Positions 18,118 through 30,229 of a DNA stretch of 64,000 nt are shown here, piece after piece. Below the pieces are notes generated by a model. The model ran no database searches. It saw only the letters and a program-made list of their open reading frames with translations, and was not told the origin of the DNA. The stretch comes from Methylobacterium adhaesivum (GTDB taxonomy: Bacteria > Pseudomonadota > Alphaproteobacteria > Rhizobiales > Beijerinckiaceae). Location: positions 186,001 through 250,000 of the forward strand of contig NZ_BPQD01000007.1 of assembly GCF_022179065.1 (NCBI RefSeq). The letters are read 5' to 3'. The stretch's first letter is position 1. Every line of letters starts with the position of its first letter. A program made the translations under genes and the position numbers.

Positions 18118-18531
18118 TCAGTCGATCACCTCGACGATCCGGCTCGTCGCCGGATCGACCAGGACCGGGTGATCGTTGACGATGGTGTAGTTCAAGCCCT
18201 TGAGGGCGAATTCGGGCGGCACGTCGTAGTAGACGACGCCGTTCGGCGGCAGAACCGTTCCGACCCGGACCGGGCCCGCATAGGCAAACGACGGCCGGCG
18301 CTCGCCGAGGGCGTAGATTCGAAACCGCTCGCGCCGGTCGATGCCGAGGATCTCGTTGGCTGTGCCAACGGCCCCGCCGATGGCGCTTCCCACCGCCGCC
18401 CCGAGGGGCCCGGCGATATTCCCGCCCCGTTCCGCCCCGTCCTGCGCGCCGCGCGCGAGGCCCTGCGCGTGCACGGCAGAGCCGAGGCCGAGGGCCAGCA
18501 TGGCGGCGATCGTCACGGATCTCGAAATCAT
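18118..18531 (-). CDS. Secreted DUF1236-like protein with glycine-rich N-terminus
   Basis: A 137-aa protein from the ATG at 18531. The signal peptide (1-23) ends VHAQ. Residues 25-60 are Gly/Ala-rich (GNIAGPLGAAVGSAIGGAVGTA) like the neighbour at 17787-18065. The C-terminal 70 residues (VGTVLPPNGVVYYDVPPEF, NYTIVNDHPVLVDPATSRIVEVI) match the DUF1236 pattern common in rhizobial and Methylobacterium envelope proteins. Function is unknown. It converges on the preceding gene, and both ends lie within 53 bases. Confidence 0.8.
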   Translation of the reverse strand: MISRSVTIAAMLALGLGSAVHAQGLARGAQDGAERGGNIAGPLGAAVGSAIGGAVGTANEILGIDRRERFRIYALGERRPSFAYAGPVRVGTVLPPNGVVYYDVPPEFALKGLNYTIVNDHPVLVDPATSRIVEVID

Positions 18532-18671
18532 GATGTTTTCCTGGGGCGGGGCCGATCGGCGCGTCTCAGCGTCTCCGACAGACAACCCGGATCGGTCCGC
18601 TTCGGTTCGGGCGGCCCCTCGGCCGCCCGCTGTTCCACACACGCCACGGAGACGCGCGCGAACGGATCGAA

Positions 18672-19211
18672 TCAGTAATCGATCACGTCTTCCAGGGCGT
18701 AGTGCTTCACCGTCTTGCGGTTGGCGATGAGCTCGTCGATGGACGGCTCGCCCTTCATGGCGCGGGCAATGGCGAGCTTCGTCGCCTCGTAGTTGGTGCG
18801 ATAGAGATCCTTGCGATCGAGGTTGGCATCCTCGGCGCAGCGCGGATCGAGCCAGATCATGATGATCATGCACAGGTCGTCGAGGCCGTCCTTCGGCAGC
18901 ACGCCGTCGATGACGCAGTCGATGATGGCGTCACCCGTCGCCGCCTGGACGACGCCGCCGAGCAGTTCGACGTATTCGGCCGTGTGGATCGTGGCCTTGG
19001 TCGTCATCATCGTGGCCGGGCGCACGAGCTGGTTGAGGTCGCGCACCACGAACATCCGGGTGTGGCCCTGGACCTGGCCCATCATGGTGGCGAAAGCCTG
19101 GCCGGCGGGACCACGGGTGGAGCCGATGAGCACCTCCGGCATGGCATCGGTGTACTGACCGTCAGCGGCCAGGACAGTGGCTTCGCCGGTTCGGAACCAG
19201 ATCTCGGACAT
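18672..19211 (-). CDS. Formaldehyde-activating enzyme (Fae) family paralogue
   Basis: A 179-aa cytosolic protein of the Fae family, whose founding member condenses formaldehyde with tetrahydromethanopterin in methylotrophs. The C-terminal half is strongly conserved: TNYEATKLAIARAMKGEPS and NRKTVKHYAL. The N-terminus GEATVLAADGQYTDAMPEVLIG aligns with Fae GEALVGDGNEVAHIDLIIG, but the position of the catalytic His holds Met24. The central region is also divergent (MFVVRDLNQLVRPATMMTTKA). It is therefore probably one of the secondary paralogues (Fae2/Fae3-like) rather than the main enzyme. A pterin-binding or sensing role is possible but inferred. The start at 19211 was preferred to 19229. Confidence 0.88.
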   Translation of the reverse strand: MSEIWFRTGEATVLAADGQYTDAMPEVLIGSTRGPAGQAFATMMGQVQGHTRMFVVRDLNQLVRPATMMTTKATIHTAEYVELLGGVVQAATGDAIIDCVIDGVLPKDGLDDLCMIIMIWLDPRCAEDANLDRKDLYRTNYEATKLAIARAMKGEPSIDELIANRKTVKHYALEDVIDY

Positions 19212-19396
19212 GGTGGTGTTTCCTGACAAAAGAGGCCCGGCGACGGGCCGAATGGGCCGGGGCGCACAAACACCAGAGGGCGGCGCGCCGTCAATCGCGG
19301 GGCACTACCCTGGCCTCGCGGGAGCGGATCGGTCATGGAGGGCGGGACCGGTCCCGTAGGGCCGGTGGAGCATCATCGCGGAAGGAACACGGGCCG

Positions 19397-19612
19397 ATGA
19401 GCGGAGGGGCACACGACCGGGACTGGAGCCTGTCGGTCGCCGCCAGGGCGGACGGGGTTCAGGTCGAGATCGGCCTGCCCGATGTCGCCGGACAGCCGTT
19501 CACGGCAATCCTCGCCCTCGACCGGGACGAGGCGCGCACCCTAGCCCGCGCTCTGCTGGCGGCGGCGGGCGACGCCATCGAGCGAACGTTCTCGACGCCG
19601 CCCGAGGCCTGA
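19397..19612 (+). CDS. Small conserved-looking protein, unknown
   Basis: A 71-aa protein, soluble and acidic, with an amphipathic C-terminal helix (DRDEARTLARALLAAAGDAIE). GGAAGGAA lies 8-15 bases before the ATG, a good ribosome site, and codon use is like the neighbours. No family is recognised. Confidence 0.6.
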   Translation: MSGGAHDRDWSLSVAARADGVQVEIGLPDVAGQPFTAILALDRDEARTLARALLAAAGDAIERTFSTPPEA

Positions 19613-19615
19613 CGG

Positions 19616-20056
19616 TCAAAGGCCGACGCGCGAGCGGCCCGGCAGGCGCGGAACCTTGGTGTCGCGCGGCTCGATGGGCCCGGCGCAGGTGTAGGTGAAT
19701 TCGGTCTGCAGATCGCTGAACACCGTCTCGCCGGTGATCTTGCAATCCTCCCGCACGGTCTCATCGAGATAGGCCCGTGCCGCCTCGCGGAACCGCTTGG
19801 CGCGGGTGAGCCCCGGATCGCCGCCGTCGAGGCGGTCGTCGCTGCCACAGCCGGTGAATTCGCGCAGGGCGTTCGACACGATCAGCATCTTGCGGATGCG
19901 GCGCTGGTCGTAGACCTCGTAGGGGTCCTTGCAGCCGATGGTGACCACCTGGGGCGTCAGGGCGACGTAGGTCTTCGACAGGTAGGAGAAGCCGGTGCAG
20001 CCCGAGGCCAGGAGGCCCAGGACGGCGATGCCGATGAGGCTGGTCAGCCGGTACAC
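19616..20056 (-). CDS. Lipoprotein, unknown function
   Basis: A 146-aa protein with a lipoprotein signal (MYRLTSLIGIAVLGLLASGC, Cys20). The mature part has Cys residues in IGCKDPYEVYDQRRIRKMLIVS, TGCGSD, REDCKI and TYTCAG that may form disulfides in the periplasm. No known domain is seen. It converges on the 71-aa gene, 3 bases between stops. Confidence 0.72.
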   Translation of the reverse strand: MYRLTSLIGIAVLGLLASGCTGFSYLSKTYVALTPQVVTIGCKDPYEVYDQRRIRKMLIVSNALREFTGCGSDDRLDGGDPGLTRAKRFREAARAYLDETVREDCKITGETVFSDLQTEFTYTCAGPIEPRDTKVPRLPGRSRVGL

Positions 20057-20245
20057 GATCGGGGCGCCCTTCCGTCTGGCCGTGTCGAAGTCCGGCCCAG
20101 CATTGAAGGGCGGGCGCCCGCACGGTCAAGCCTCGTCCGGCCACAGTCCCGGGCAATCGATAGGACTACCAAGGGACGGGTGTCGGGCTTGCACCCGACA
20201 CCCGCCGTAGGGATGATCCCTTCGAAATCCCGAGGACCCTCAGCG

Positions 20246-23998
<3,753 letters not shown>

Positions 23999-24013
23999 GG
24001 CTCTCTCGGTGTC

Positions 24014-24043
24014 ATCCCGGGGCCGCGAAGCGGAACCCGGGAT
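24014..24043. repeat. Palindromic intergenic repeat between metF and metH
   Basis: The perfect arms ATCCCGGG and CCCGGGAT enclose an inner CCGC-gaa-GCGG stem. The wording (GTCATCCCGGGGCCGCGAAG...) is that of a dispersed intergenic repeat seen in many alphaproteobacterial genomes, from memory. A degenerate CCGGG-rich continuation extends to about 24140. In a metF-metH transcript it would form a stable hairpin 15 bases upstream of the metH start. Confidence 0.6.
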
Positions 24044-24148
24044 CCAGAACCGCGCAGGTTCTGAGGAAATCTGGGATGGCGGCCGGACGGTCTCGTCCGG
24101 TAACGCTGTCGTGTCCGGGTCCGGGATTCGCTCCGGGACGAAAGAAGA

Positions 24149-25069
24149 TCAGGCCGCCTTGGCGGCTTCCACCTTCGGCGCCTGCGACCGCAGGCCGAGG
24201 AGGTGGCAGATGGCGTAGACGAGGTCGGAGCGGTTCATCGAGTAGAAGTGGAAGTCCTCGATGCCCTGGTCCACGAGGTCGAGCACCTGCTCGGCCGCCA
24301 CCGCCGCCGCCACGAGGCGACGGGTGTCGGGATCGTTCTCCAGGCCCTCGAAGCGGGCGGCGAGCCAGTACGGCACCGAGGCGCCCGTGCGGCGGGCGAA
24401 GTTCGCCGACTGCTTGAAGTTCTGCACCGGCAGGATGCCGGGGATGATCGGGATGTCGATGCCGGCGGCGCGGACCTTGTCGACGTAGCGCAGATAGATG
24501 TCGTTCTCGAAGAAGAACTGCGTGATCGCCTGATCGGCGCCGGCATCGACCTTCGCCTTCAAGGCGTCGATATCGGCGTCCAGCGAGGACGCCTCCGGGT
24601 GCTTCTCGGGGTAGGCCGAGACCGAGACCTTGAAGTCGCCGATGCGCTTGATTCCGGCCACCAGATCCGAGGTCTGGGCGTAGCCGCCGGGATGCGGCCG
24701 GTAGGCAGTGCCGATGCCGTCCTGCGGATCGCCGCGCAGGGCCACGATGTGGCGCACGCCGGCATCCCAGTAGGATTGCACCACGGCGTCGATCTCCTCG
24801 CGGGTGGCATCGACGCAGGTGAGATGGGCGGCGGGCTTCAGGCTGGTTTCGCGGACCATGCGGGCCACGGTGTTGTGGGTGCGCTCACGAGTGGAGCCGC
24901 CGGCGCCGTAGGTCACGGAGACGAATTTCGGCTGCAGCGGCGCGAGGCGCTCGATGGACTTCCACAGGATCTGTTCCATCTCGTCGGTCTTCGGCGGGAA
25001 GAACTCGATGGAGACACGGATGGGACGGTAGCCGTCCCGGCTGGCGCGATGTTGAGAGGCGGTGGGCAT
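24149..25069 (-). CDS. metF: Methylenetetrahydrofolate reductase
   Basis: A 306-aa flavoenzyme (cytosol) that makes 5-methyl-tetrahydrofolate, the methyl donor for the MetH encoded next. Family signatures are SIEFFPPKTDEMEQ near the N-terminus, FVSVTYGAGGSTRERT, and HIVALRGDPQDG with the folate-site Asp. DAGADQAITQFFFEND and PIIPGILPV follow. The ATG at 25069 has GAGGA about 9 bases upstream; an in-frame TTG at 25084 was not used. Upstream is the SahR-like gene with 59 bases between, downstream metH, all on one strand. Confidence 0.96.
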   Translation of the reverse strand: MPTASQHRASRDGYRPIRVSIEFFPPKTDEMEQILWKSIERLAPLQPKFVSVTYGAGGSTRERTHNTVARMVRETSLKPAAHLTCVDATREEIDAVVQSYWDAGVRHIVALRGDPQDGIGTAYRPHPGGYAQTSDLVAGIKRIGDFKVSVSAYPEKHPEASSLDADIDALKAKVDAGADQAITQFFFENDIYLRYVDKVRAAGIDIPIIPGILPVQNFKQSANFARRTGASVPYWLAARFEGLENDPDTRRLVAAAVAAEQVLDLVDQGIEDFHFYSMNRSDLVYAICHLLGLRSQAPKVEAAKAA

Positions 25070-25128
25070 CGGAGACGTCCTCAATGTCGGTCGGTTCAGA
25101 CGATTCGGGCGAAGAGCGTGGGCGCCGT

Positions 25129-26136
25129 TCAGGCGACGGCGCGCTCGGGCATGGCTTCGGCGGCATCCACCCCGAGCCAGAGGGTGACGGTGAGCTGATG
25201 CGCGGCCTCCGCCGGTGGCGGCGCGAGATCGCGGGTGGTGACGGTGGACAGTCCGGCATCGTTGAGCCAGCCCGTCACCTGCTCGGGCGCGAAGCCGAGG
25301 CGGCGATGGGCCTGCGTCTCGCGCAGGAATTCGAGGCCGTGGGGGGCGAAATCCACCACGAGGAGACGTCCCCCCGGCGCCACGAGGCGCGCGGCCTCGC
25401 GGAGCGCCCGGGCCGGATCGTCGAGATAGTGCAGCACCTGATGCACGAGCACGAGGTCGAAGCTGCCGCGCCCGAAGGGGGGCGCATGAATGTCACCCTG
25501 GCGGAGATCCACCCGCGACAGGCCGGCCCGCTCCAGGTTGGCCCGGGCGACGGACAGCATGGCGTGGCTGGAATCGAGGCCGGTGGCTCGGGTGGCGCGA
25601 TCGGCGAGCAGGCCGAGCATCCGGCCGGTGCCGGTGCCGAGATCGATGAGATTGTGGATCGGCCGGCTGCCGAGCACGTCGAGGACGGCGGCCTCAACCG
25701 TGGCCTCGGGGACGTGAAGGGAGCGCAGATGGTCCCATTTCGGCGCGAGGCGGGCGAAGAAGGCTTGGGCCGCCTCGGCCCGCTGGGCGCGCACGGCCTC
25801 GCGCCGCGCCCTGTCCTCCGACAGCGGCGGGCTTCCCGCATCGAGCCCGCCGATGAGCGGGTCGACGAGGCCGGCCCGGCCGTCGACGAGGCGGAAGAAC
25901 GCCCACGCGCCCTCGCGGTGGCGCTCGACGAGGCCGGCTTCCACGAGGAGCTTGAGATGGCGCGAGATGCGCGGCTGCGACTGGCCGAGGATGTCGGTGA
26001 GGTCCGAGACCGACAGCTCGCCCTCGGCCAGGAGGGCAAGGATGCGCAGGCGCGTCTCCTCGGCCGCCGCGCGCAGCACGCCGAGGGCGTGCGCGAACGG
26101 CACCGGGACTGACACTGAGGAACCCGCGATAGACAT
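25129..26136 (-). CDS. sahR: ArsR-type regulator fused to a methyltransferase domain, SahR-like
   Basis: A 335-aa protein. An N-terminal ArsR winged helix (about 15-100: LRAAAEETRLRILALLAEGELSVSDL, SQPRISRHLKLLVEAGLV) is fused to a SAM-methyltransferase fold (about 125-330: NLIDLGTGTGRMLGLLAD, GLDSSHAML, PGGRLLVVDF). Proteobacterial SahR regulators have this architecture; they sense S-adenosylhomocysteine and repress methionine-cycle genes. The neighbours metF and metH fit that role. No cysteine metal site is seen in the recognition helix region, against arsenic sensing. The ATG at 26136 lies inside a 20-bp palindrome, the likely operator. The identification as SahR is inference from architecture plus context. 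Confidence 0.85.
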   Translation of the reverse strand: MSIAGSSVSVPVPFAHALGVLRAAAEETRLRILALLAEGELSVSDLTDILGQSQPRISRHLKLLVEAGLVERHREGAWAFFRLVDGRAGLVDPLIGGLDAGSPPLSEDRARREAVRAQRAEAAQAFFARLAPKWDHLRSLHVPEATVEAAVLDVLGSRPIHNLIDLGTGTGRMLGLLADRATRATGLDSSHAMLSVARANLERAGLSRVDLRQGDIHAPPFGRGSFDLVLVHQVLHYLDDPARALREAARLVAPGGRLLVVDFAPHGLEFLRETQAHRRLGFAPEQVTGWLNDAGLSTVTTRDLAPPPAEAAHQLTVTLWLGVDAAEAMPERAVA

Positions 26137-26152
26137 AAAGATATCTTTATGT
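26133..26152 (-). promoter_or_regulatory. Perfect 20-bp palindrome, candidate SahR operator
   Basis: ACATAAAGATATCTTTATGT is a perfect inverted repeat and is AT-rich in a GC-rich region. Positions 26134-26136 are the start codon of the ArsR-methyltransferase gene. Its form agrees with the ATAAAGATATCTTTAT-type sites I recall for SahR in alphaproteobacteria. Binding there would block both transcription and access to the start codon. Confidence 0.8.
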
Positions 26153-26186
26153 GCAATCCGTAGCCCTGGCAAGGGGGCGGACGGTC

Positions 26187-27113
26187 TCAGGGACCATCCG
26201 TGTTTCCATTCCACAGCCACGCCGCCCCGCGCACGCCCGAGGCGTCGCCGTGCAGGCTCGGGCGGATCGGCGTGTCGAACCGGTCGGAGAACACGTGCGG
26301 GGCCGTGAGGTCGCCGAGCCCGTCGAACAGTTCGGGGAGGCGCGAGAGGCCGCCGCCGATCACGATGGCGTCGGGATCGAGGATGTTGACGACGTGGGCC
26401 AGCGCCCGGCCGAGGCGGTCGCGGTAACGGGCGAAGGTTTTTTCCGCGCTCGGGTCGCCTACGCGCATCGCCGCCACGACGGCCTCGGCCGTGAGGGTGG
26501 TGCCGGTCTGGCGGGCATGGTCGGCGGCGAGTCCGGGGCCGGAGAGCCAGGTCTCGATGCAGCCGGTTCGCCCGCAATAGCAGGCCGGACCCGGCCGCTC
26601 GTCGTCGCGGGGCCGGGGCAGCGGGTTGTGGCCCCACTCACCGGCGATGCGCCCCCGGCCCGCCAGTGCCCGGCCGTCGAGGGCGATGCCGGAGCCGACG
26701 CCGGTCCCGAGGATGATCGCCCAGACGATGGAGGCCCCGGCCCCCGCCCCATCCACGGCCTCGGAGACGGCGAGGCAATTGGCATCATTCTCGACGCGCA
26801 CGGGCCGGCCGAGGCTCTGGGCGAGGTCGGCGGCGAAGGGGCGGCCGTTGAGCCAGGTCGAATTGGCGTTCTTGACGAGGCCGGTCCCCGGCGCGATGGC
26901 CCCCGGCATCCCGACCCCGACGCTCTGGACGGGGCCGGACCGGGCCTCCAGAGCGGCGACGAGGGCGACGAGGGCCGCGAGGGTGCCGGCATAGTCGTCG
27001 CGGGGCGTCGGGATGCGGGCCTCCGCCCGCGTCGCCCCTGTCCCGTCGAGGACGATCCCGGCGATCTTGGTGCCGCCGAGATCGATGCCGAGACGCAAGG
27101 TCGCTTCGCTCAC
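26187..27113 (-). CDS. ROK-family sugar kinase
   Basis: A 308-aa kinase of the ROK (repressor, ORF, kinase) family. The phosphate loop is [16 protein letters not shown], and the catalytic Asp is in VENDANCLA. The zinc motif is [12 protein letters not shown] (CxCGxxGCxE), and adenosine contacts include [11 protein letters not shown]. Fructokinase, glucokinase or N-acetylglucosamine kinase are all possible. The GTG start at 27113 overlaps the dctA stop by 4 bases (GTGA), so it is translationally coupled to the dicarboxylate carrier, an unusual pairing. It ends 51 bases from the SahR-like gene start. Confidence 0.88.
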   Translation of the reverse strand: MSEATLRLGIDLGGTKIAGIVLDGTGATRAEARIPTPRDDYAGTLAALVALVAALEARSGPVQSVGVGMPGAIAPGTGLVKNANSTWLNGRPFAADLAQSLGRPVRVENDANCLAVSEAVDGAGAGASIVWAIILGTGVGSGIALDGRALAGRGRIAGEWGHNPLPRPRDDERPGPACYCGRTGCIETWLSGPGLAADHARQTGTTLTAEAVVAAMRVGDPSAEKTFARYRDRLGRALAHVVNILDPDAIVIGGGLSRLPELFDGLGDLTAPHVFSDRFDTPIRPSLHGDASGVRGAAWLWNGNTDGP

Positions 27114-28510
27114 CGCGCGTGGGCGGGGATCGGCGCGGCGGCGGCCGACGGTGTGGTCGCCGGATCCATATTGGGAGCGTGATCCGAGATATCCGTGCCG
27201 ATGGAGACGGGGTGCTCCATCACCTGACGCAGCTTCTCGCGGTCGAGTTCGCCCTCCCAGCGGCTGACCACCACGGTGGCGACGCCGTTGCCGATGAGGT
27301 TGGTGATGGCCCGGCACTCGGACATGAACTTGTCGACGCCGAGGATCAGGGTCATGGCGGCGACGGGCACCGGGTTGTTGGGAATGGCCGACAGCGTCGC
27401 CGCGAGGGTGATGAAGCCAGCGCCCGTCACGCCCGACGCACCCTTCGAGGTCAGCATGGCGACGAGGATGATGGTGGCGTACTGGGCGAACGACAGGTCC
27501 GCCCCCACGGCCTGGGCGAGGAACAGCGTCGCCAGGGTCATGTAGATGTTGGTGCCGTCGAGGTTGAACGAATACCCCGTCGGGATCACGAGGCCGACCA
27601 CGGAGTCGGAGGCGCCCAGCCGGCGCATCTTCGTCATCATGTGCGGCAGCACCGTCTCGGACGACGAGGTGCCGAGCACGATGAGGAGCTCGTCCTTGAT
27701 GTAGGCGAGGAAGCGGAAGATCGAGAAGCCGGCCACGCGGGCGATGGCGCCGAGGACGACCACCACGAACAGGAAGGCGGTGACGTAGAAGGTGCCGACC
27801 AGCCAGGCGAGATCGACCACCTTGCCGATGCCGTACTGGCCGATGGTGAAGGCCATGGCGCCGAAGGCGCCGATGGGCGCGAGCTTCACCACGAGGCCGA
27901 TGATGCGGAAGAACACCTGCCCCATCGTGTCGATGGCGTGGGCGATGGTCTCGCCGCGCTGGCCCATCCCGGTGACGACGACGCCGGTGAGGATCGAGAT
28001 CAGCAGCACCTGGAGCAGGTCGCCGGTGGCGAAGGCGTCGAAGAAGCTCTTGGGGATCAGGGCCATGATGTGGCCGGTCACAGAGTCATCCGCCGCCAGC
28101 TTGGCGTATTTCTCGACGGCCTTGCCATCGAGCTTGGTCACGTCGGCATTGAAGCCCGCGCCCGGCCTGACCACCTCGCCGACGAGGACGCCGATGAGGA
28201 GCGCGACGGTGGAGACCACCTCGAAGTAGACCAGGGCCTTGAGGCCGACGCGGCCGACCTTCTTCAAGTCGCCGATGGAGGCGATGCCGTGCACGATGGT
28301 GCAGAAGATGATCGGCGCGATCATCATCTTGATCAGGGCGATGAAGGCATCGCCCAGCCACTTGACCGACTTGCCCCATTCCGGCTGCAGGTAGCCGAGC
28401 AGGATGCCGAGCGCGATGGCGATCAGCACCTGGATATAGAGAACCTTGTACCAGGGCTCAGCCACCCGAGGGGGCTCGGCCACGGTGCCGTGAGTCGTCG
28501 CCTGGGACAT
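27110..28510 (-). CDS. dctA: C4-dicarboxylate:cation symporter DctA
   Basis: A 466-aa DAACS-family inner-membrane carrier importing succinate, malate and fumarate. Family signatures are [37 protein letters not shown] (re-entrant loop HP1), [16 protein letters not shown] (the SxxLDG cation site), and [19 protein letters not shown] (HP2). Length and order are normal. The downstream ROK kinase overlaps by 4 bases. C4 acids are preferred substrates of Methylobacterium, which fits. Confidence 0.96.
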   Translation of the reverse strand: MSQATTHGTVAEPPRVAEPWYKVLYIQVLIAIALGILLGYLQPEWGKSVKWLGDAFIALIKMMIAPIIFCTIVHGIASIGDLKKVGRVGLKALVYFEVVSTVALLIGVLVGEVVRPGAGFNADVTKLDGKAVEKYAKLAADDSVTGHIMALIPKSFFDAFATGDLLQVLLISILTGVVVTGMGQRGETIAHAIDTMGQVFFRIIGLVVKLAPIGAFGAMAFTIGQYGIGKVVDLAWLVGTFYVTAFLFVVVVLGAIARVAGFSIFRFLAYIKDELLIVLGTSSSETVLPHMMTKMRRLGASDSVVGLVIPTGYSFNLDGTNIYMTLATLFLAQAVGADLSFAQYATIILVAMLTSKGASGVTGAGFITLAATLSAIPNNPVPVAAMTLILGVDKFMSECRAITNLIGNGVATVVVSRWEGELDREKLRQVMEHPVSIGTDISDHAPNMDPATTPSAAAAPIPAHAR

Positions 28511-28687
28511 CGCTTCCTCGCCCGTGCGCTCCGGAACCCGCGCACACCGTTCTGTTTCTTGGCCGGGAAGCTAGCGAAGTTGCACGCGCTGCTCAATCAG
28601 GGAGTGCGGGATGAAAGTGACATTCCAGCACGTGCGACCATGGCCGGAGGCGCGGCGAGCACGCCTCCGGGGCCGATTTCAGGGGAA

Positions 28688-29515
28688 TCAGGTCTGATTG
28701 CGACGCGGACGGACGGTCCAGCGCTCGAACTCGGCGGCCGTCTCCTCCGCGCGGGCCGGTTGGGCGGGCTCGCCCTCGGGCGGCAGGGGCTGCGGATTGC
28801 CGAGCGCCTGCGACAGGCTCTCGATCACCTCGTCGATCCGCGCGTCGTTGGGGCCGGCGGCCTCCTGCGGCGCCGGTTCGGCCGCAGCGGCGGGCGCCTG
28901 CGGGGCGGGCGGGGGAACGGCCCGGCGCAGGGCCTTCATGCCGTCATCCTCCGCGGGCTTCGGGGCGCCGCCGTACCGGCCGAAACCGAAACGGGGCTCG
29001 ACGAGGTCGAGGACGGCTTCGAGGGCGGCGTTGCTCAGGGCGACCTCACCCGGCTGGGGAACCCCTTGGAGGGCAACGGCGTGGCGCTCGTAGGCGGCGT
29101 CCCCCGTCACCTCGGGGCCGAACCAGACGGGGACGGTGAACGCGTTGGCGTCGCCAATCTCCTCGAAGACCACGCTGACGAGATCGAGGGTGCCGGGGGC
29201 CACGTACCGGTCGATGCGCGCCTCGCGGCCCGCGCCGAGGGCGACGGCCGTGCGGTCGTACAGGGCCTTGCCGCCGCAGACATCGAGGAGGGCGTCGCCA
29301 TGGGCGCGCGGCACGTCCGTGCGCTCCTCGCTCGAGGTGCCGTCCGGTCCCGTGTTGACGAGGACGAGGTGGCACTGCTGCCCGTCGACGCGGACATAGG
29401 ACACGCGCCCGCCCTGGGGTGCGAAGTAGCCCTCGGTGATCCGTGCGCCGCCGCGCTCCTTGCGGATGAGGCGGACGAGGGAGGGGGCGACAAGGAACCG
29501 GCGAACGATGCTCAT
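28688..29515 (-). CDS. CYTH-like domain protein with degenerate signature
   Basis: A 275-aa protein. The N-terminus VRRFLVAPSLVRLIRKERGGARITEGYFAP follows the start of CYTH (triphosphate tunnel) proteins, usually written IERKFLV...IRQGYL. The two Glu of the ExExK metal signature are absent (IVRRFLV). Middle strands (VSYVRVDGQQCHLVL, ARIDRYV, LVSVVFEEIGDANAFTVPVWFG) fit the same beta-tunnel. The last 90 residues are Pro/Ala-rich with DARIDEVIESLSQALGN and a basic end. The missing metal ligands suggest a non-catalytic or altered member. The start was chosen at ATG 29515; 28688 is the end of the frame. Confidence 0.65.
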   Translation of the reverse strand: MSIVRRFLVAPSLVRLIRKERGGARITEGYFAPQGGRVSYVRVDGQQCHLVLVNTGPDGTSSEERTDVPRAHGDALLDVCGGKALYDRTAVALGAGREARIDRYVAPGTLDLVSVVFEEIGDANAFTVPVWFGPEVTGDAAYERHAVALQGVPQPGEVALSNAALEAVLDLVEPRFGFGRYGGAPKPAEDDGMKALRRAVPPPAPQAPAAAAEPAPQEAAGPNDARIDEVIESLSQALGNPQPLPPEGEPAQPARAEETAAEFERWTVRPRRNQT

Positions 29516-29761
29516 ACGGACTCTCCGGGGGTTCGTTCGTCCCACGGCCTGGGTTCCGCCGGACTGGGGGTCGGGGCCGCCCCGGTCACGAGACCGAGGC
29601 GGCTTCAGGAGGCACCCATCATCGGATGCCCCGGTATTCATCGGAATATGTCTTCTGGGACTAAGCAAAACACCGCAGAAATCAAGGTCGCGCGCCGAAT
29701 CGCCCCCTCGATCCTCCGTTTCGTCCCCATCTTCGCGACGCGCTCGTCCGTCCGGCGCCGT

Positions 29762-30163
29762 TCAGGCCTCGGGCTCGAACCGGAGCGAGATCCCGTTCAT
29801 GCAGTAGCGCAGGCCGGTGGGTGGGGGACCGTCATTGAACACATGCCCCAGATGGCCCTTGCACCGGGCGCAATGGGCCTCCGTGCGGGTCATCCCGTGG
29901 GAGCGGTCCGTCTGGGTCTCCACGGCCTCGGGGAACGGAGCGAAGAAGCTCGGCCAGCCCGTGCCGGATTCGAACTTCGTGCCGTTCTCGAAGAGCGGCG
30001 CGTCGCAGCCGGCGCAGTGGAACACGCCCGGACGCTTCTCGGCGTTGAGGCAGCTCGTGCCCGCGCGCTCGGTGCCGTGCTCGCGCAGGACCCGGAACTG
30101 CTCGGGCGTGAGAATCTCGCGCCACTCGGCGTCGGTGCGTGTGTCGGGGTTGGGAAGGGTCAT
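29762..30163 (-). CDS. msrB: Peptide-methionine (R)-S-oxide reductase
   Basis: A 133-aa repair enzyme that reduces R-methionine sulfoxide in proteins. Zinc Cys pairs are in FHCAGCDAPLF and AHCARCKGHLGHVF. Substrate motifs include TGWPSFFAP and the catalytic Cys in RYCMNGISLRF. The resolving Cys is probably the one in GTSCLNAEKRPG. No signal peptide, so it acts in the cytosol. It is a single gene with no obvious operon partner. Confidence 0.96.
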   Translation of the reverse strand: MTLPNPDTRTDAEWREILTPEQFRVLREHGTERAGTSCLNAEKRPGVFHCAGCDAPLFENGTKFESGTGWPSFFAPFPEAVETQTDRSHGMTRTEAHCARCKGHLGHVFNDGPPPTGLRYCMNGISLRFEPEA

Positions 30164-30229
30164 GAGCTGATCCAGCGGCGGAAGGGAAAGGATCTCCCTA
30201 GATAGGGTCGCGGTCCCCTCCCGTGGAGG

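Noticed and set aside
27119-30205. A very long plus-strand open frame opposite dctA, the CYTH-like gene and msrB
   Set aside because: It runs antisense through three well-supported genes, is rich in Gly/His/Arg/Asp without any motif, and arises from the high GC content.
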